Source: Tenacibaculum jejuense (GTDB taxonomy: Bacteria > Bacteroidota > Bacteroidia > Flavobacteriales > Flavobacteriaceae). Taken from it: a stretch of DNA of 64,000 nt. Below the pieces are notes generated by a model, which was not told the origin of the DNA, did no database searches, and saw only the letters and a program-made list of their open reading frames with translations. Where the stretch lies: NCBI RefSeq assembly GCF_900198195.1, contig NZ_LT899436.1:4430001-4494000 (forward strand). The letters are read 5' to 3'. This document shows positions 26,581 through 35,200 of the stretch, piece by piece. The translations under genes were made by a program, and so were the position numbers. Position 1 is the first letter of the stretch, and every line of letters begins with the position of its first letter.

Positions 26581-26680
26581 CTAAATTTCACTAATTAAAA
26601 ATCCAATATTGTCTATAGCTAAAACCGTATCATCTTCCTGAAAATTTCTAGCACTAGAATATTTCCAATCTTCTGAATCT
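26581..26680 (-). pseudogene. Truncated 3' end of a RAYT transposase
   Basis: Read on the minus strand this encodes EDWKYSSARNFQEDD followed by a diverged tail ending IGFLISEI, matching the last 27 or so codons of the transposase at 27291-27848 (EDWKYSSARNFQEDD, then IGFFN). The DNA match runs from the left REP through the gene end and stops abruptly at 26680, where a degenerate right REP begins. The catalytic domain is gone. A 46-codon frame with an ATG at 26719-26721 reads through the REP into this remnant; I do not think it is a gene. Confidence 0.8.
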
Positions 26681-26681
26681 G

Positions 26682-26710
26682 CACCCGAAAGGATTTGAGA
26701 GGGAGCGGAG
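26682..26710 (-). repeat. Degenerate REP-like element, right, unit A
   Basis: Begins CACCCGAAAGGATT like the right repeats at 27949 and 28196, but the second half of the stem and the CGCTAGCGG foot are decayed (TTGAGAGGGAGCGG). Inverted relative to the left element at 26551. Confidence 0.65.
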
Positions 26711-26733
26711 TTGACATTCATTACTCAAACATA

Positions 26734-27192
26734 TTAAAAAGCCATACTAGTGTATGATAAGTAAAGATCTCGATATACTTTATATGAAACTCTATTTATA
26801 TCGTTTTTAACAATTGATAAAAAAATGTTTCGATTGTTTCCATCATATTTTAAAGATAAGAGTCTACAGTCTTCTTTAAATATGGTTCTGACTATTTTTT
26901 TAAATTCTGCTATGAATTGTTTTTGCTTATTTATAGAGTCTTTTTCATTTATATTCTTTATACCATTTTCTAAAATAGATATTTTGTCGATTGCTTCCTT
27001 GTATTTAATCGGTTCTTCTCTTAATTTTAGTTCAAATATAGATTTTAAGAGTTTAATTTCCTTAATATAAATTTCATTCGACAATTTATTTGATTCTAAT
27101 AATATTGAATCAGTTTTACTTTTACATGATAATATCCCTAGGGTTACAGAAATGAAAACACATTTAATAAATATCTTTTTAAAATCTACCAT
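26734..27192 (-). CDS. Small putative lipoprotein of unknown function
   Basis: A 152-residue protein. I prefer the ATG at 27192, which starts a signal peptide (MVDFKKIFIKCVFISVTLG) ending in a lipobox ILSC; the ATG at 27234 would put 14 polar residues in front of it. The mature part is helical and charged (KLSNEIYIKEIKLLKSIFEL, KYKEAIDKISILENGIKNI). No family recognised. It lies alone between two REP-flanked units, so it may be cargo or a bystander of repeat-driven rearrangement. Confidence 0.6.
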   Translation of the reverse strand: MVDFKKIFIKCVFISVTLGILSCKSKTDSILLESNKLSNEIYIKEIKLLKSIFELKLREEPIKYKEAIDKISILENGIKNINEKDSINKQKQFIAEFKKIVRTIFKEDCRLLSLKYDGNNRNIFLSIVKNDINRVSYKVYRDLYLSYTSMAF

Positions 27193-27250
27193 TCTGGCTT
27201 CTGGTATCAGCTCTTGATTTATCATTTTTTTCATAATTATTTATCATCCT

Positions 27251-27280
27251 ACTCTGCTAGCGCTCGACTCTGTCGAGTGA
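27251..27280 (+). repeat. REP-like hairpin element, left, unit B
   Basis: Foot GCTAGCG followed by the perfect hairpin CTCGAC-TCT-GTCGAG and TGACTAAA. Lies 10 bases past the stop codon of the transposase gene. Core identical to the unit A copy. Confidence 0.88.
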
Positions 27281-27290
27281 CTAAACTTTA

Positions 27291-27848
27291 TTAATTAAAA
27301 AATCCAATATCGTCTATTCCCAAAACCATATCATCTTCCTGAAAATTTCTAGCACTAGAATATTTCCAATCTTCTGGATGTACTACCAAACCGCTTTCTA
27401 CTGGGTTATTATGAATGTAATCTATTTTTTGCTGGATAACTTTTGTACTCCACAATTCTATAGGTTTATTATGATGTTGCCAAAATTGATATTTATTTAC
27501 ATTTCCTTGTTTATTTCCCGCTCTTTTAAACATCCACAATAACCACTCTTTTCTACTTTCCTGTGGATGATCTTGAATCGTTTCTATTATTTTTCTTGAT
27601 GTATACCGCTTAAAATCTCTTAATAATTCCATAGGTTGTTCGTTTGTAGATCTGAATATAAAATGCACATGATTTGGCATAAAACAATAGCAATACAGCT
27701 CCAAACCTTTGTGCTCTCTACAATACTTTATACTATCTACTAAAACATCAAAATAAATTTGTCTTGTAAATACATCTATCCAATATACTGTAGCAAAAGA
27801 CACAAAATAAACACCTGATCCGTTATGGAATTTATATTTTCTACTCAT
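27291..27848 (-). CDS. REP-associated tyrosine transposase (RAYT)
   Basis: A 185-residue single-domain Y1 nuclease of the IS200/IS605-related RAYT group. I set the start at 27848 (MSRKYKFHNGSGVYFVSFAT); a longer frame would run into a hairpin. The HUH motif is HVH at residues 60-62 in CFMPNHVHFIF, the catalytic tyrosine is Tyr82 in FKRYTSRKI, and the family's C-terminal signature IHNNPVESGLVVHPEDWKYS is at 145-164. RAYTs nick at REP hairpins and are thought to spread REPs; here REP-like hairpins flank the gene in opposite orientation. All key residues are present, so it may be active. Confidence 0.93.
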   Translation of the reverse strand: MSRKYKFHNGSGVYFVSFATVYWIDVFTRQIYFDVLVDSIKYCREHKGLELYCYCFMPNHVHFIFRSTNEQPMELLRDFKRYTSRKIIETIQDHPQESRKEWLLWMFKRAGNKQGNVNKYQFWQHHNKPIELWSTKVIQQKIDYIHNNPVESGLVVHPEDWKYSSARNFQEDDMVLGIDDIGFFN

Positions 27849-27883
27849 AGCTTTACTAAAATATAAAAATTGAACTAAACAAA

Positions 27884-27910
27884 AAACCATAACACTCACT
27901 GTTATGGTTT
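27884..27910. repeat. Hairpin upstream of RAYT gene
   Basis: A perfect stem, AAACCATAACA with its complement, and a 5-base loop. It lies between the transposase start and the right REP. It could shield the transposase from outside transcription or be part of the mobile unit's end structure. Related hairpins with changed but mostly pairing stems occur at 26338-26366 and 28127-28156. Confidence 0.65.
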
Positions 27911-27948
27911 TATATATTTAGTTATTTTTCTTGCTTACTCTTGCTTGG

Positions 27949-27978
27949 CACCCGAAAGGATTCGAGCGCTAGCGGGGA
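27949..27978 (-). repeat. REP-like hairpin element, right, unit B
   Basis: Reads CACCCGAAAGGATTCGAG then CGCTAGCGG on the plus strand; on the minus strand this gives foot CCGCTAGCG followed by a hairpin and GTG, the same plan as the left element but inverted. The stem is imperfect here (CGAA/TTCG intact, outer pairs mismatched). Confidence 0.82.
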
Positions 27979-28066
27979 GAGGGCTTATTGGTAATAGTAA
28001 TAAAATTCCCATTCGTTTCAGTAACTAACATTTTTCCTTTACTAGTTCCTTCTATAAGTTTTACTT
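27979..28066 (-). pseudogene. Possible protein-coding fragment between REP units
   Basis: The minus-strand frame reads KQVKLIEGTSKGKMLVTETN then GNFITITNK before the TAG in the REP at 27969-27971 ends it. This looks like a genuine protein tail rather than random sequence, but it has no start codon and its upstream part is replaced by unit C. It may be a gene remnant cut by repeat insertion. A plus-strand frame over the same bases looks spurious. Confidence 0.3.
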
Positions 28067-28096
28067 GTTTCGCTATCGCTCGACTCTGTCGAGTGA
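28067..28096 (+). repeat. REP-like hairpin element, left, unit C
   Basis: Foot GCTATCG (one change from GCTAGCG), then the perfect hairpin CTCGAC-TCT-GTCGAG at 28079-28093 and TGA. Starts unit C. Confidence 0.82.
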
Positions 28097-28195
28097 TTAT
28101 AAACTTATCTAATAAATACAATAACAAAACCACAACACTTATAAAAATGTTATGGTTAATGTATTTAATTATTATTCTTGCTTACTCTTGCTTGT
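28097..28195. mobile_element. Interior of unit C: deleted relative of the RAYT unit
   Basis: No gene. It holds a hairpin (CCACAACA near 28127 against TGTTATGG near 28148, one mismatch) and then TATTTAATTATT and CTTGCTTACTCTTGCTTG, which match the 5' flank of the transposase gene at 27884-27948. So this unit has both REPs and the 5' flank but has lost the gene. It fills the gap of more than 300 bases between 27849 and 28235 together with the repeats. Confidence 0.65.
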
Positions 28196-28244
28196 CACCC
28201 GAAAGGATTCGGGCGCTAGCGGAGGGATTCGAGCGCTAGCGGAG
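28196..28244 (-). repeat. REP-like element, right, unit C, with a tandem half copy
   Basis: A full right REP with perfect stem CCCGAA-AGGA-TTCGGG and foot CGCTAGCGG at 28196-28225, followed at once by a second foot half, GGATTCGAG then CGCTAGCGGAG, at 28224-28244. The half copy overlaps the 3' end of the next gene and provides its stop codon. Confidence 0.85.
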
Positions 28245-28619
28245 ATCTAAAACATACTTATATATTAATATAGATATAATTATTAACCCTAAACTTCTAA
28301 TTAAAGTTTCTTCAAAAATCATCATACTAAAACCGAAAAGCAATAAAAAAAAAAAACCTTTTTTCTTATTATTTGAATCATACTTATAATTAATAAACAA
28401 TAAAACCATAAGATTTATTATTAACAAAACAAATATTGTCATAGATCCAGAGTAACCCTCTAAAATACCAGTCGGAAACATTGAAACGTTAAACCCTGAT
28501 TCATTAGGAACTTCCCTATGTACAAGACCATACCTGTCTAAATTTGTTTCCATATCGATCCTCAGTACAGATAAAAATAAAGTTGTAATTATTAAGAAAG
28601 CATAAACTATTTTTTTCAT
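28236..28619 (-). CDS. Small membrane protein downstream of RHS gene (candidate immunity protein)
   Basis: A 127-residue protein with about four hydrophobic segments: KKIVYAFLIITTLFLSVL, MTIFVLLIINLMVLLFINY, KGFFFLLLFGFSMMIF and SLGLIIISILIYKYVL. Its ATG overlaps the RHS stop codon by one base (TAATG), so it is translationally coupled to it. No family recognised. Genes directly after polymorphic RHS toxins often encode the cognate immunity protein, so that is my hypothesis. The last two codons and the stop (CTC CGC TAG) lie inside a REP copy, so the natural C-terminus may have been changed by the repeat. Confidence 0.6.
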   Translation of the reverse strand: MKKIVYAFLIITTLFLSVLRIDMETNLDRYGLVHREVPNESGFNVSMFPTGILEGYSGSMTIFVLLIINLMVLLFINYKYDSNNKKKGFFFLLLFGFSMMIFEETLIRSLGLIIISILIYKYVLDLR

Positions 28620-31600
28620 TATTTGTGTAATTTAAATGGTGATAAAAAAGTTGTTTTAGTTGATACATTGACAGTTTGGGAGCTAACATTATTCCTCAAC
28701 CCTTTGTTAATATACTTAACTTGATAAGTATGAGTCACTGTGGATGTATATTTATAATAGACTTGTGTATTACTTGTATTTTTACTCGTGCCATTATTTG
28801 TACCGCTTCCTGATTTGTTACCGTTTGTAGTTGATATTTCAGCTTTTACTTTTCCTCCTTCTGCTCCACCTCCTACAGTACTCTCTTTGGAGTTTTCTGC
28901 CGACATAGTGTTTGAACTTTGTCCAGAATCAGAAACATTTACTTCAACAGTACCTTCTGGGGACAAATCATTCTTATCATATTGAGCTCCTTCATAACTA
29001 ATTTGGATGGCATCATCAGCAATTAATGGACCTTGTTCTACATTTATATCTATTACTGAAGGAGCATTTCCATTAAGACTTAAGTTACCTTGTACCATAT
29101 TGTGTATACTTTGAGTATCTCCAGCACTAACCTCAGATTGAGATCCAGTGGCAGTTATACCAGTATTTTTGGAAAGTTGGTTTTTAACGGCACTAACAAT
29201 GGGTTTTGAAGCTTTTTCTTTTGAAATAGCTGTCCCTTGAGATTTAGAGCCATTAGGGACATCTTCACAATTTCCATCAGGACATCCACCTGATTGTGGC
29301 GCCATTCCATCAGGATCAATAAAATAAACAGGATTATTAAATGCATAATTATAAGGCGAATGTCTTCGCATTTCTTCTGCTAATGGGTCTAAGTTCATCC
29401 AACGACCTAAAGCCGCATCATAATTTCTGGCACCGAAGTCGTGCCATTCAAGCCCTAATTCTTCATTAAGCTCCATTCCATTATACCCAAACTTCTGTGC
29501 AGTACTGTTTCCTAGGGAGTTAGTGATATTGTTGTACCCCTTGTGACGCAGTCCAAAAGGATAATAATTAGATTCTTCTACAATTTCATTTTGGGTGATA
29601 TTACCATCTTTGTTATTATCTGTATATGATAAACGAACATTGCCTAAATGATCTTTGTATTGGTATACATAATCCATCTCGACTCCGCTCGATGTGACAT
29701 CTGCTTTTACATAACCTTCAGGGTGGTTAAAGAATTGTAATACTCCATTTTCGTAAATATGGTTACCAGCGTAATCTGTAGTATTATTTTCTACAATCTT
29801 TTTTAACTTCATACCCGCCGCATCATAAATATAATCGATATTCTTACCTCCAATAGTAACTTTAGTTGGTAGATTTAAATGGTTATATTTAATACTCGTA
29901 ATTCCTTTGTTTTTATCAGAAATCATGTTTCCATTATCATCATAAGTATAGTCGCTACCTGTAAGGTTTCCATCTTTGAAACCAAAAGTTTTGTGTCCGC
30001 CTGATAATTCTTCTACTTTTAATAATTTATTTCCTATATTGTTATCACTATAGGTATATTTCAGGTTATCCATTAATCCAAAATTGTTACTCTTTCCAAC
30101 TTCTGGATTGGCTACAATGTGTCCTCTTCGTTGTAGACTTAATATGTTTCCGTTTTTATCGTAACTGATACCTGACACATCATAGTTCGAACCTAAAGCT
30201 CCAACAGCGCTTTTAATTCTGTTCAACGCATCGTAATTATAAGTATACGTTTTCTTAGTCGTATTTTCATTAGTAGTCTGCCAGCTGGTTTGCGCTATGT
30301 TTCCATTAAATAATGCTGTTCCACTAGTTGGGTTGTTATATCGTATCTCAAAGTTAAACAAATCGTTGTCATTATCTGTATCTTCATTAATCTTAGTTAA
30401 CCATCCGCGTACATTATAATCGTAATCTACTTTTTGTAGACCTCCCCCTATTTCTTTAGATACTAATTGTCCTAAATCATCGTAATTGTTTGTTACAATG
30501 GTTTCTGTTGCTTGATTGTTTATTTTTTGTTCTTGACTTAATAATCTGGCTGCATGATCGTAACTAAAGGTGTCTACCGTTACAATAGGTGATTTTCCGG
30601 CTTTGGTATGTGTCGTTTTGGTCTCTTCTACTTTACCTACAAAATCTAATTTACTTTCTACAATATCTGTAGTTTTTAAGTAATCGTTTTGAGAATATAC
30701 ATACACTGGTCGTGCTTTATCATCGTATAACGTAACTGTTGTAATCCAACTACTAGTACTTAACACTTTTACTTTGGTTCCTGTAGCTAAACCTTTGGTT
30801 TGAGCTGTTGTAGTTCCTGTTCCTTTGTATAAACTTTTACTCGTTGAAGCACCTGCTACATCGAAAGTATAATTGTCGTAATAGTTTACAGTTAGTACTT
30901 CTATGTTTGATAATGGAAAGTTTCTATTCGAATAATAAATACTTTTTGATCCTGCTGTATCTAGTTTATCTTCATATTGTTCTGAGGCTAGATTATTATC
31001 CTCTTTAAATTTAAGCTGCATATCAGCTTGATCTAATTCTGTATTATGAGTGTATATACCTGTATATACAACTCTTCCTAAATGATCGTATTTGGTAAAT
31101 AACCATTTATTTTGTGAACGCAAGTTTGCGTCTTGGGTTAGTACTGGACGATCTAAAATATCATAAACGATATATTCCCAATCTTTACCTGGGATTTTCT
31201 TCTCTACCAAACGATTTCTGTAATCGTATTTGTATTGATAGCTTAACTCTGATAATTCTACTAAAGAAACTCCATCATTAACATTTACTTTTGGTGGAAA
31301 CACATAAGTTAAATTCCCAAAATCATCGTAAACATAATATGTATCGTGAGCTTCTTCTGTTGAACCAACCAAAGCATAAGTACGTTTTAAAATAACTTGT
31401 CCTTCTTTGTTTTTAAATTCTTCTGTGGTATGTAATTTACTTGCTGTACCGTCGTGGTTTTCATCTTTAGTAATTGTTTTATACAATTCTCCTACTCCAT
31501 AAACAGCATTTCCATTTCCAATTAAACTAGGCTCATAAACTTTTTCATTTTCACCAATATTTAAAGCTACTCGAAACAGTTTTACTTCTCCTGCTGTATT

Positions 31601-32281
31601 AGTATCATAAGTAAAATCTATTTCATGACCAGCACCTTTTTTCCAAGCACTTCCTGGGGCTGCTTGACTTAAAACTCGATTTAAAGGTGAAGCTTCTAAA
31701 CTCTTTTGTGAAAAAGCATTAATATTTCCTACATCAGTAATACTAGGAAAGTCGTCTGCATAGTTTGATTGATAATATTGCTGTGTCGCTGTTTTTGCTC
31801 CTGAATGAAAACTACCATTACTCGTATTGGCAGTGTATGGAAGATATTCGTGAGTTTGCCTTCCTAGATCATCGTATCCTATAAACGTTACAATATCTTT
31901 TTTGTCTGGAGATTGCTTTATACCAACACTTTGTTTAGCTCGACCCAATCCATCAAAATAAGTAACTGACTCTATTACATCGTTATTACTAGAAACAACG
32001 CCTGTTTGTGTTGGTGTTTGAAATGCTCTGGTAAGTATGTAATTCTCGTTACTTAATGATAATGGCAAATAGGCATCTGCTACAATACGCATTGTAAAAT
32101 TAGAACCTGGCTTTATCCATGTTGTAGGACGTAAAACAATGCTATTGGTCGCTGTTAAAACTGTAGGACCGTTGGCACTACTTATCTCTAAATCTCGTTC
32201 TACTCTGTTGTCTGGAACTTGTGTCTGAGCTTTTACCAATAATGGTAAAAACAATAAAAACATATATATTATCTTTCTCAT
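28619..32281 (-). CDS. RHS/YD-repeat protein with DUF6443-like N-terminus
   Basis: A 1220-residue secreted protein: signal peptide (MRKIIYMFLLFLPLLVKAQ), an N-terminal part with VTYFDGLGRAKQSVGIKQSP, then many YD repeats (for example YDDLGRQTHEYLPY, YDHLGRVVYTGIY, YDYRNRLVEKKIPG, YDALNRIKSAVG), and the RHS-associated core ending YNYAFNNPVYFIDPDGM at about residue 975-993. After DPDGM comes a tail of about 230 residues, rich in Ser/Gly/Asn/Thr and ending in a short strand-rich piece (VYYKYTSTVTHTYQVKYIN). The tail shows no toxin domain I recognise. Second gene of a three-gene cassette, 7 bases after the first. Confidence 0.9.
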   Translation of the reverse strand: MRKIIYMFLLFLPLLVKAQTQVPDNRVERDLEISSANGPTVLTATNSIVLRPTTWIKPGSNFTMRIVADAYLPLSLSNENYILTRAFQTPTQTGVVSSNNDVIESVTYFDGLGRAKQSVGIKQSPDKKDIVTFIGYDDLGRQTHEYLPYTANTSNGSFHSGAKTATQQYYQSNYADDFPSITDVGNINAFSQKSLEASPLNRVLSQAAPGSAWKKGAGHEIDFTYDTNTAGEVKLFRVALNIGENEKVYEPSLIGNGNAVYGVGELYKTITKDENHDGTASKLHTTEEFKNKEGQVILKRTYALVGSTEEAHDTYYVYDDFGNLTYVFPPKVNVNDGVSLVELSELSYQYKYDYRNRLVEKKIPGKDWEYIVYDILDRPVLTQDANLRSQNKWLFTKYDHLGRVVYTGIYTHNTELDQADMQLKFKEDNNLASEQYEDKLDTAGSKSIYYSNRNFPLSNIEVLTVNYYDNYTFDVAGASTSKSLYKGTGTTTAQTKGLATGTKVKVLSTSSWITTVTLYDDKARPVYVYSQNDYLKTTDIVESKLDFVGKVEETKTTHTKAGKSPIVTVDTFSYDHAARLLSQEQKINNQATETIVTNNYDDLGQLVSKEIGGGLQKVDYDYNVRGWLTKINEDTDNDNDLFNFEIRYNNPTSGTALFNGNIAQTSWQTTNENTTKKTYTYNYDALNRIKSAVGALGSNYDVSGISYDKNGNILSLQRRGHIVANPEVGKSNNFGLMDNLKYTYSDNNIGNKLLKVEELSGGHKTFGFKDGNLTGSDYTYDDNGNMISDKNKGITSIKYNHLNLPTKVTIGGKNIDYIYDAAGMKLKKIVENNTTDYAGNHIYENGVLQFFNHPEGYVKADVTSSGVEMDYVYQYKDHLGNVRLSYTDNNKDGNITQNEIVEESNYYPFGLRHKGYNNITNSLGNSTAQKFGYNGMELNEELGLEWHDFGARNYDAALGRWMNLDPLAEEMRRHSPYNYAFNNPVYFIDPDGMAPQSGGCPDGNCEDVPNGSKSQGTAISKEKASKPIVSAVKNQLSKNTGITATGSQSEVSAGDTQSIHNMVQGNLSLNGNAPSVIDINVEQGPLIADDAIQISYEGAQYDKNDLSPEGTVEVNVSDSGQSSNTMSAENSKESTVGGGAEGGKVKAEISTTNGNKSGSGTNNGTSKNTSNTQVYYKYTSTVTHTYQVKYINKGLRNNVSSQTVNVSTKTTFLSPFKLHK

Positions 32282-32288
32282 AGCAATA

Positions 32289-35200
32289 TTAGTTTTTGTA
32301 GTTGTATTTTGTTTCTTGTATCAAATTCCCTGAGGCATCTTTTATTAATTTTAATCGATTAAAATTATCGTATTCATAATACATAACATAGCCTCTAGGA
32401 TCGGTAATACTTGTGACTCCTATTAATGGATCGTAAGTGTATGTGGTGATTTGAGCTTTTGATAATTCTGGTAAACTACGTAAAGCATCTAAAGCTTCTC
32501 GTAAATCTCCTTCTTTTCCTTGGTAACCTAAAGTTCGATCATCATCTGAATCTGAAAGATCTTGAAGGTTCTCTATTGTAGTTTTTGAAAGAGCAGATAG
32601 ATCTACTCCTTCTATTTTAGCAATCGGCTGTGTTTGACGATAACCCCAAATATAAACAATATGAGTACCATCTTTTTTACTTACTTCTGTTGGGTTACCA
32701 TCACTATCATAACTATGATATACTATACGATCTTCAATAGGTTGAGTTCCTTTACTTGCTCTTATATTTTTAGGAAGATATATCCCTGAAATATTATGAT
32801 CATCACTATAAATTGTTTTTTGCTTGCTTAAAGCAACAGTAGTATTACCTATCTTTTTCTTTGTTTCTACCTCTAAAGGTTCTGCAATACGGTTTTCAGT
32901 AATTAAGCGATTGTCATTAACATCGTGAGCATACTTTGTTGTTGAAATCATAACTTCCCCTTTGCTATTTGTTGTACTAGTCTTAGTTGTTAATAGATGA
33001 TTAGGATTATCATAAGAGTATTCTGTTTCTATTGTAACTGGGTTTTGACCATTACTATCATAATTTATTTCTTTTTCTCCTGATAATTGATACCAGCTAC
33101 TTAAAACGTTATACTGTTTGAGGTTTTGTGCTCGATTATAAAGAACTCCATTAGTCGCACCATATGTTTCATTAGATGTTATATTATTTCCCCATTTTAT
33201 TGCTGATGAATATTTAGGTAATATATTATTTGATTTAAATGGTTCATCCGTATAATTAAAACTCTTTTTGTTTACTAATATAAAACGATCTTCGGTTTTT
33301 TTATATTGCAATAAATGAAGTAAAAGTCCCCTGTAAACTTCTTTACTTTCTGTAGGTATGTAAGGAAAACTATTCTCTTCCTCGGTATTAGCTGAAATAA
33401 GATTATTATCAAAACCAGAAAAATTAATAGATGTTTCATTCCTCGAATTTATCAAATTATACTCATCGGCTGCATGTGAAAACTTATATTCTGTATAACC
33501 TGTTCTGCTAGGATCATTTGTTTCTTCAATAACATTTTTATATCCCACGAAAGAACCAGAATGAGTTACTTGTTGCATGTTTGAAGTAGAACTCACTTTC
33601 AAATATAAAAATTGCTTTGAATAACTAAAACCTCTTGGATCACTACCATTGTAATCATACTGTATAACATCTGTGAAACTAAAGTTAGGCTTACCAAATA
33701 AACTTCCCGAAGAAACCTCAGAATTAACCCCTTCTATATATTTATACTTTTTTACTAATGGAGGTAAAGATGCACTTGGATAATCTCTAATCTCTTTTAC
33801 TCTTAAACCTCCTACATATCTGTTATATGATTCCGGACTTGCACCTGTACCACTATTTGAAATAATATTCCATTTAGCAATAAAAATGAAATCTTGATAA
33901 TTTGCAGGATCTTGATTAAAACTTGCTCTTATCTTATATGTTCCGTTAGGCAGATAAAAACTTCTACCATTAGTATGAACATCAATAATTTGTCCGTTGC
34001 TTGTATTAACTAACATAAATCTAGCACAATTATTCGCACCATTACTAATATCACATCCAGGAAATTGAATTACAAAACTTACAATAGATCCTCCATTAGG
34101 ATTTCTATTATTTAAAACTTCATTTTGTGGGTTATCTATGGTAAAGTCTGCTTCATAAGTTGCTCTGGGACTAAGAGGGCTTTCCCAATCAATCAGTTCA
34201 TCTCCTGTAATCATTACTTCATCTGTAGAATATTCAAGTAATGGATCTTCTTCAATGGAACCTTCTCCATTTATCATGTTATTTTCATAATCAAATTCAG
34301 TATAACCTTTTGTTGGATAAGTAATTTTTTTTAAAATTCCAAAATTAGATTTAGAAGGATTGACACCTCTTTTAGCCCCATCAACATAAATAGTATTAAC
34401 ATTTGGAATATAATAAGGAGGTGTTAAGCTTTTGTTAGTCGTTTCACCATTATAAAATCCCCAATAGTCTTGCGCTGCACTTCTCCTACATGGTGGAATA
34501 TTTGTTTTATCATAGGTAAATACATGTTCTAATTTGTTATTCAAATCTTTAGAAACTTGTGATACTTTATCTAAAAACATCCATTTTTTCGAAAAATCAT
34601 CAGCATTATAACATGGAGTTCCAGAGATTCCACCTCCCCCCGACTGATAACTATAATCAAACTCATACTTTTGTATTAGATGATCTCCAATATCATAAAT
34701 AGAAATATTTTTAAGGCTTTTTGCTCCTTGGAGGTCCTCTCTAGTTTGTGAGCTTCTATTAAATTTTACATATCCATTAGAGAAAATTATAGAGTCTGGA
34801 ACTTGCGATACAGTTCTGTTTCGCATTAAAATACTTCCTTGATTAGTAGGAATTCCGTTACCTGCGGTTGCTCCTTTCTCTGCCAGTTTATGATGTTTAA
34901 CAGTTACGTTTTGTGTATTATTTAAATAAGTTTCACTTTGATATGTTATACGAATACGATCTTTTTTATCTGAAGATTCTATTTTAGATGCATACCAAGT
35001 TGTCTTAACTGAAGGAGATTGAGTAGTCCCCGAACTACTATTGGTTTCAATGAAATTAAATAAATATTCTACACCATTTTTATCTATTATCCTAAAATTA
35101 GAGTTTTCACGAATAATTTTAGTATTTGATCTTGGGTATGTAATAAATGTTTCTGTTTCTTGATTATAAAAAAACTTACCACTCTCACCAACTATATTAT

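Larger units (their letters stand above)
27251..27978. mobile_element. RAYT unit: transposase gene bounded by inverted REPs (unit B)
   Basis: A 728-base unit. The left boundary is a REP in plus orientation (27251-27280) and the right boundary a REP in minus orientation (27949-27978), enclosing a tyrosine transposase gene and a hairpin. Two related but internally deleted units lie within 1 kb: unit A (26551-26710) and unit C (28067-28225). I saw no IS-type terminal inverted repeat beyond the REPs and no obvious target duplication. Confidence 0.7.

Noticed and set aside
27988..28239. Plus-strand 83-codon frame over REPs and spacer
   Set aside because: It is read through REP feet and hairpins (ERIRALAEGFER is REP-encoded) and opposes a more protein-like fragment on the other strand; no family resemblance.
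26551..28244. CRISPR array from repeated 30-base elements
   Set aside because: Copies are not regularly spaced, alternate in orientation, and bracket a RAYT gene; they are REP-type hairpins, not CRISPR repeats.
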